A model generated the notes under the pieces. That model saw only the letters and a list, made by a program, of their open reading frames with translations, searched no databases and was not told where the DNA came from. A DNA stretch of 64,000 nt from DASPKM01 sp035628135 (GTDB taxonomy: Bacteria > Bacteroidota > Bacteroidia > Chitinophagales > Chitinophagaceae), in assembly GCA_035628135.1 (NCBI GenBank), contig DASPKM010000006.1, positions 558,001-622,000 on the forward strand, given 5' to 3'. This document shows positions 59,233 through 64,000 of this stretch, piece after piece. Numbering within the stretch: position 1 is the first letter of the stretch; each line of letters begins with the position of its first letter. The position numbers were made by a program, and so were the translations under genes.

Positions 59233-59264
59233 TAATGACCTATTGACCCAATGACTTATTGACT
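59233..59264. repeat. Octamer-repeat element (copy 3)
   Basis: Four 8-bp units, TAATGACC, TATTGACC, CAATGACT and TATTGACT, between the GNAT gene and the convergent transporter gene. They belong to the family at 40491-40623; here only one arm is present. Confidence 0.65.
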
Positions 59265-59276
59265 ATCGACTTTTCC

Positions 59277-60056
59277 TCACTTCCTTCGCATTGCCGCCGC
59301 CTTCATTTCCGATGCAAGGCCCGATCCCAGATATCTTTCAATGCCCGCGTGCACCAGGTAGATCACCGGCGTCATAATAATCGCTATTACAAATTTGTAC
59401 ATATAGTTGCCCACGCAGGTGCTTAACACCTGGCTTAGCGGCCATGCCTTGCCCTGCGGCAGTGCATAAAACGCAATGAACAATACCAGGAAACTATCGA
59501 TCAGTTGCGAGACCAGCGTGGATACCGTAGCCCTTAGCCATATCTTTTTTTCGCCGGTGGCTTCCTTGATCTTATGGAACACGAACACATCCAGTACCTG
59601 CGATACCAGGAAGGCAATAAGCGAGGCGATAATAATTGACTGGCTTTGCCCGAAGATGCCCGAAAAAGCCTTGTCGCTATCAGGCACTCCATTGAAATAA
59701 TCCTTTGCCCAGAAATCGGCCGGCGTTAACCCGATGGCCGCACTGAACATGAGAAAGGCGTACGCAATGAGTATGATGGTAAGAAATGATAACAGCCGCA
59801 CGCCGCGTGGGCCATAATATTCATTAATGATGTCCGTCATAATGAACACCACCGGCCATAGCATAACCCCCGCCGTTAGATTGAACGAGAAATTATTTCC
59901 AAAGAATACCAGGTTGGCCGGCTCGAAGCCCAGGCTTTTTTCCAGCGAGAACAATTTAACGCCGATGATCTCGGCCAGCAACGCATTGGTAATAAAAAAT
60001 CCGCCCAGCACAATGAACAGGCGGGTGGATTTGTCTTTGATAATGTTGTGGATCAT
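59277..60056 (-). CDS. Queuosine precursor transporter (YhhQ family)
   Basis: 259 residues with about six or seven transmembrane segments. The N-terminal I-V-L-G-G-F-F-I-T-N-A-L-L-A-E-I-I-G-V-K, then T-D-I-I-N-E-Y-Y-G and the later F-K-x-K and Y-K-F motifs match YhhQ (DUF165). It imports 7-cyano-7-deazaguanine or 7-aminomethyl-7-deazaguanine for tRNA queuosine. Its start codon shares one base with the stop of the next gene upstream (TAATG). Confidence 0.9.
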   Translation of the reverse strand: MIHNIIKDKSTRLFIVLGGFFITNALLAEIIGVKLFSLEKSLGFEPANLVFFGNNFSFNLTAGVMLWPVVFIMTDIINEYYGPRGVRLLSFLTIILIAYAFLMFSAAIGLTPADFWAKDYFNGVPDSDKAFSGIFGQSQSIIIASLIAFLVSQVLDVFVFHKIKEATGEKKIWLRATVSTLVSQLIDSFLVLFIAFYALPQGKAWPLSQVLSTCVGNYMYKFVIAIIMTPVIYLVHAGIERYLGSGLASEMKAAAMRRK

Positions 60057-60334
60057 TATATGACCAGGTAAAGTTGAAGGATCAAAAAAATGAAATTAAC
60101 AATTGCCAGCCAAACGGGTACATACATACTTAGTGTGCGCCTTCGCACCAGCAGGTATGTGTACGCCAGGTTCACCAACCCGTTCACCACAAACGACAGC
60201 ACCAGCCCCGCAATGATCACGGTAGATACGAAAGAATACTGCGGCATGGCCGGCAGGTACCGCATAATCCATACCAGCAAAAGGCAGACGTTACAGATAA
60301 AGGCAACGCGCGACAAAAACGCGAGACGGTACAT
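60056..60334 (-). CDS. Small three-span membrane protein
   Basis: 92 residues from ATG 60332-60334. About three transmembrane helices (about 9-25, 37-59 and 71-90), with the polar linker V-R-R-R-T. It overlaps the transporter gene by one base (TAATG), so it is translationally coupled and is the first gene of the operon. I do not know the family; similar small proteins may assist membrane insertion, but this is speculation. Confidence 0.7.
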   Translation of the reverse strand: MYRLAFLSRVAFICNVCLLLVWIMRYLPAMPQYSFVSTVIIAGLVLSFVVNGLVNLAYTYLLVRRRTLSMYVPVWLAIVNFIFLILQLYLVI

Positions 60335-60422
60335 AGATTCAATTATAACGGGCAATAACTACAAATTGCTGACTGCCAACTGCCGAAAATAGCATTATTT
60401 TGCCGGGAATAATTCCTAGCAA

Positions 60423-63008
60423 ATGAACTCATCCTTTTTGAAATGGCTTTGGAAGAGTGCTAAACCACACATTCTGCCTATAGTAGTATTTCTTTTAGTA
60501 GCTGTAATTTATTGTCAGCCCGCTTTGCAAGGAAAGGTTTTAAATCAACACGACGTGGTTGGTTATTACGGTATGGCAAAGCAATCTGAAGAATATAAAG
60601 AAAAGTACGGCTACTACCCGTTATGGACCAATAGCCTATTTAGTGGAATGCCGGCATATACCATTGCCATTACGAGCAAATACGAAAAAACGTCCAAATT
60701 TCTAAATAACCCTACCAAATATGTGTTTTTCGACACACTGAGACTTTGGTTACCAAACCCAGCAGATTTCTTTTTCTATGGGTGTGTGTGTTTTTATTTT
60801 CTTTGCACTGTACTAGGGCTACGCAGCTGGCTAGCTGTATTAGGATCATTAGCCTTTGCTTATAGCTCCTACAGTGCGATTATACTAGCGGTAGGCCATG
60901 AAAGTAAAATGCAAGCGTTGATGGTTGCGCCAGCAGTTATTGCAAGCGTATTGCTGTTATTCCAAAGAAAATATCTCTGGGGAAGCGGGTTATTAGCACT
61001 GTTCTTTAGTTTTCAGATAGGATGCCAGCATCTACAGGTTGTATACTATACACTTATTATTCTAGGCTTCTTCACCGTTGTTCAACTTATCAAGAGTTAC
61101 AAAGAAGGATATTTAAGAAATACAATATTTGCTATTATTTTGGCGACCGTAAGTGGTTTTATTGGTTTTAGCATATATGCCGTAAGTCTGTTGCCGATAA
61201 GAGAATATACTGAAGAAACGATGCGAGGCGGCCGATCAGAACTTACTAAGACTAATGATCCCAATGCTACTAAAGACGGTCTCGACAAGGAATACGCATT
61301 TCGTTGGAGTTATGGTGTTGCCGAAACGTTTACCTTGCTCGTACCTGGGGTATATGGAGGAGGAGAGGCAGGGCGCGAATATAAAACCAATGCAGAGTTT
61401 GTTGAACGCATGGCCGAAGTAGGCATGCCCGAAGAAAACGCACTGCAATACGTAAATGCATATTCCTATTGGGGCGATCAACCCAATACCGCGGGACCCG
61501 TGTATGTAGGCGCGGTAATATGCTTCCTGTTCATCTTTGGCATGGTGTACCTGAAGAGCTGGCATAAATGGTGGATATTTGCTGCCGTTGTCATTGGAAT
61601 ATTGCTGGCATGGGGCAGGCATTTTTCCGCGTTTAATTATTTCCTGTTCGATTACCTTCCCATGTACAATAAGTTCAGGGCGCCTTCGGTTTCATTGGTA
61701 ATACCTCAATTGCTGATGCCCCTGCTAAGCGTTCTGGCGCTCGATAAATTATTGAATGCGCAAGCATCGCGTGATGAACTGTTCAAAAAATTCAAACAAT
61801 CATTGTACGTCACCGGCGGCTTGTTCGTGCTATTGGGACTCTTTTATTTCTCAGCCGATTTCAGGGGAAAGAATGATACCCGCATCCGGGACAGCTTCAC
61901 TCAAAATTATCAATACCAGCTAAGCCAGGGACAGCAACCCACGCCGCAGGTGCAACAGCAGGCAGTTGCCTTTGGACAATCGGTGGTAAAGGCCCTGGAG
62001 GAAGACCGCAAATCATTATTCATTAAAGATTATTTCCGCTCGCTGATATTCGTGGTATTGGCAGCCGTATTGCTTGGCCTGTTCATCAAAAATAAATTGA
62101 AACCCTTGCCGCTGATGATCGGCATGCTGCTGCTAAGCACCATTGACCTGCTGGCCTACGATGTGCGTTACCTGAACCACGATAATTTTGTTGAAGAGGA
62201 TGAATTTAATTCGGTGTTCATACCCACCGCCGCAGATCAACAGATACTCTCCGATCCTGCAAAACCTTTCCGTGTGTTCGACCAGACCGATGAACAAAAC
62301 GGGCCGTTCAACAGTTCCCGGGCATCATACTTCCATAATTCCGTAGGTGGATACCATCCTGCCAAGTTGGGATTATACAACGACCTGATAGAATACCATC
62401 TCGCAAACATGAACCTGAACGTGTTCAATATGCTGAACACGAAATATTTCATGATGAACGATCCCCAAACGCGGCAACCGGTGGTGCAGGTAAATCCCGC
62501 TGCATTCGGGCCGGCTTGGTTCGTAAGGCACACGCATTTTGTAAAGAATGCCGATGAAGAGATCAAAGCGCTCGACAGCATATCCCTGAGAGATACCGTT
62601 ATTGTGCAGGAGAGCCTGAAAGGCAAGATACCATTCCAACCGCAGTTTGATTCTGCCGCTACCATACAGGTAACGGAATACCTGAACGATAAAATAACAT
62701 ACAAGGTTTCTGCGGCTACCAACCAGTTTGCCGTGTTCAGCGAGATCTATTACCCGAGAGGATGGAATGCCTTCATCGATGGTAAACAGACCGAGCATAT
62801 CAAAGTGAATTATGCCCTGCGCGGCATGGCGGTGCCGGCGGGCCAGCATACCATCGAGTTCAGGTTCGAACCAGCTTCGTATGAAACGGGCAATACGCTC
62901 ATGCTCATTGCCACCATTTTAACCTTTGCGCTATTGATAGCGGCGATTGCCATGGAAGTGCGCAAGAGAAGGGCCGGCCAAGGCGCCCCCCAGGCCAAAA
63001 CAAAGTAA
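60423..63008 (+). CDS. YfhO-family polytopic membrane protein
   Basis: 861 residues with about eleven to thirteen transmembrane segments in the first 560 residues and a soluble C-terminal part that ends in one more span. The N-terminal Q-H-D-V-V-G-Y-Y-G-M and W-T-N-S-L-F-S-G-M-P-A-Y are YfhO hallmarks. YfhO proteins are GT-C-like glycosyltransferases (in Gram-positives they decorate lipoteichoic acid). The first 300 codons are notably A/T-rich at third positions, in contrast to the rest. A glycosyltransferase gene follows after a hairpin. Confidence 0.88.
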   Translation: MNSSFLKWLWKSAKPHILPIVVFLLVAVIYCQPALQGKVLNQHDVVGYYGMAKQSEEYKEKYGYYPLWTNSLFSGMPAYTIAITSKYEKTSKFLNNPTKYVFFDTLRLWLPNPADFFFYGCVCFYFLCTVLGLRSWLAVLGSLAFAYSSYSAIILAVGHESKMQALMVAPAVIASVLLLFQRKYLWGSGLLALFFSFQIGCQHLQVVYYTLIILGFFTVVQLIKSYKEGYLRNTIFAIILATVSGFIGFSIYAVSLLPIREYTEETMRGGRSELTKTNDPNATKDGLDKEYAFRWSYGVAETFTLLVPGVYGGGEAGREYKTNAEFVERMAEVGMPEENALQYVNAYSYWGDQPNTAGPVYVGAVICFLFIFGMVYLKSWHKWWIFAAVVIGILLAWGRHFSAFNYFLFDYLPMYNKFRAPSVSLVIPQLLMPLLSVLALDKLLNAQASRDELFKKFKQSLYVTGGLFVLLGLFYFSADFRGKNDTRIRDSFTQNYQYQLSQGQQPTPQVQQQAVAFGQSVVKALEEDRKSLFIKDYFRSLIFVVLAAVLLGLFIKNKLKPLPLMIGMLLLSTIDLLAYDVRYLNHDNFVEEDEFNSVFIPTAADQQILSDPAKPFRVFDQTDEQNGPFNSSRASYFHNSVGGYHPAKLGLYNDLIEYHLANMNLNVFNMLNTKYFMMNDPQTRQPVVQVNPAAFGPAWFVRHTHFVKNADEEIKALDSISLRDTVIVQESLKGKIPFQPQFDSAATIQVTEYLNDKITYKVSAATNQFAVFSEIYYPRGWNAFIDGKQTEHIKVNYALRGMAVPAGQHTIEFRFEPASYETGNTLMLIATILTFALLIAAIAMEVRKRRAGQGAPQAKTK

Positions 63009-63015
63009 TTTACAG

Positions 63016-63037
63016 GCCCCGGCTTTAACCGGGGCTT
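63016..63037 (+). terminator. Hairpin after the YfhO gene
   Basis: GCCCCGG (63016-63022) and CCGGGGC (63029-63035) form a perfect 7-bp stem with a 6-nt loop, followed by TTCCTGTT. The T-run is weak, so termination may be partial and read-through to the next gene is likely. Confidence 0.6.
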
Positions 63038-63048
63038 CCTGTTAACAC

Positions 63049-64000
63049 ATGCGAACCGTTGTAAGCATTGTTTCGTATCATTTCCTCCCGGCCGTGGCTG
63101 GCGGACAAAAGGCCATTGCCATTTTTCATAAATACCTCGCGAAGCGCGTACGTCTTATTTGCGTGAGCGTGCAAAACAACGATGCATCGAAGGCCGAGGG
63201 ATATGAACTGAGAAAGGCGTTGTCCGATTCGCGGCTTCGCTACATCAATCCATTTTATTTTTTTACCCTCCGGCGCGTATTGAAACAAACGGGCGCTTCA
63301 GCATTACTGATCGAGCAGCCTTACTACGGATGGCTGGCCAGCCTGCTGAAATGGTTTACCGGTACTTATTTAATAGTACGTTCGCACAACATCGAAAGCC
63401 TGCGCTTTCGCTCGGTAGGCAAATGGTGGTGGCGCATCATGTGGTGGTATGAACGCTTCACGCACCGGCGCGCCCACCTGAACATTTTTATCCAGGACCA
63501 GGACAGGGAATACGCCATCCGGCATTTTGGACTAGACGCCTCGCGTTGCGTTACGGTGTTGTACGGTGTGGAGTGGAATGAACCCCCTCCTGCAACCGAG
63601 CGCCACGCCGCTTCGCAACAATTGCGCATACGGCACAATATACCGTCCGGCGATACCATCCTGCTGTTCAATGGCGCCTTCAATTACAAACCCAACCTGG
63701 AGGCATTACAACGCATCATCGATACCATTCATCCCATCTTACAAAAGGCAGGCCTGCGGTACCATATCATTATTTGCGGAAAGGACATACCCTCAGAAAT
63801 TATGAATAAGAAAGGATTAGACCCCGGAATCATCATTGCGGGATTCGTGGACGATATCGGCCTGTACCTTAAAGGGTCCGACATATTCCTGAACCCCGTG
63901 ATCGGCGGTGGCGGAATCAAGACAAAGCTGGTAGAAGCCCTGGCCTATAACCTGCATGCGGTTTCAACGGCGGATGGGGCCATTGGCATAGATCCCGAGG
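63049..64000 (+). CDS. Glycosyltransferase family 1-like protein, 3' end outside window
   Basis: 317 codons from ATG 63049 without a stop to the right edge. The N-terminal A-G-G-Q-K-A-I glycine loop and R-S-H-N-I-E form the nucleotide-sugar acceptor side of a GT-B fold. The donor side has G-A-F-N-Y-K-P-N-L-E-A-L, I-I-C-G-K-D and N-P-V-I-G-G-G-G-I-K-T-K-L-V-E-A-L-A, the E-x7-E-like region with the G-G-G-I-K-T-K loop. It likely acts in exopolysaccharide or glycan synthesis, consistent with the YfhO neighbour. Confidence 0.9.
   Translation, partial: MRTVVSIVSYHFLPAVAGGQKAIAIFHKYLAKRVRLICVSVQNNDASKAEGYELRKALSDSRLRYINPFYFFTLRRVLKQTGASALLIEQPYYGWLASLLKWFTGTYLIVRSHNIESLRFRSVGKWWWRIMWWYERFTHRRAHLNIFIQDQDREYAIRHFGLDASRCVTVLYGVEWNEPPPATERHAASQQLRIRHNIPSGDTILLFNGAFNYKPNLEALQRIIDTIHPILQKAGLRYHIIICGKDIPSEIMNKKGLDPGIIIAGFVDDIGLYLKGSDIFLNPVIGGGGIKTKLVEALAYNLHAVSTADGAIGIDPE

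Overview
The window is chromosomal DNA from a member of the Bacteroidota, most likely the family Chitinophagaceae (order Chitinophagales). The evidence is a SusC/SusD pair, a protein with a type IX secretion C-terminal sorting domain, DUF2723 and YfhO membrane proteins, many secreted TPR proteins, and promoters with the Bacteroidota -7 consensus TAnnTTTG (with a TTTG element 19 bp upstream in two cases). Shine-Dalgarno sequences are mostly absent. No phage, IS element or CRISPR array is visible. The genus cannot be fixed from sequence alone.

Layout. 1-5.6 kb: the N-terminal part of a secreted TPR protein (runs off the left edge), then susC-susD closed by a strong terminator. 5.8-14.7 kb: an accessory-looking run of small enzymes and regulators (GNAT, WYL regulator, anchored intradiol dioxygenase, VOC proteins, AmpD-like amidase, GlxA-type regulator, gamma-glutamylcyclotransferase-like protein). 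It includes two ArsR/SRPBCC modules whose operator-promoter regions share one architecture. 15-21.8 kb: a DUF4097 protein plus a TPR membrane protein, converging on a five-gene ECF sigma factor operon (sigma, HEAT-repeat anti-sigma, DUF4097 protein, serine hydrolase, YD-like repeat protein). 22-27.4 kb: AraC-type regulator, a secreted paralog of the protein at 6.4-7.2 kb, tRNA-Lys, TPR protein, SDR oxidoreductase and SAM hydrolase.

27.5-43.3 kb: a DUF2723 membrane protein. Then comes a compact forward cluster made of a VWA protein, a lipoprotein with three ExbD/TolR-like domains, a MoxR-type AAA+ ATPase, a secreted transglutaminase-like protein and a rhomboid protease. I regard this as the best candidate for a poorly described system: a cytoplasmic ATPase-VWA pair linked genetically to periplasmic parts. 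Housekeeping genes follow (murB, priA, acyltransferase, mtaB). 43.3-49.6 kb: tag, a HEPN/DUF2188 pair beside tRNA-Val, a T9SS cargo protein, DUF983, thioredoxin, and clpS-aat, which together form the bacterial N-degron branch. 49.6-64 kb: esterase, exonuclease/GIY-YIG fusion, two unannotated tiny membrane proteins in a gene-poor kilobase, valS, an outer-membrane metalloprotease-like protein, WG-repeat protein, GNAT, queuosine-precursor transporter, YfhO and a partial glycosyltransferase.

A second theme is a dispersed, roughly 8-bp-period repeat (GTCATTRR and its complement). It builds hairpins between genes at 40.5, 49.6 and 59.2 kb, with a degenerate copy at 48.0 kb, and in two places it encodes the last residues of the neighbouring protein. 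All functions below are inferred by reading motifs; no database search was run.
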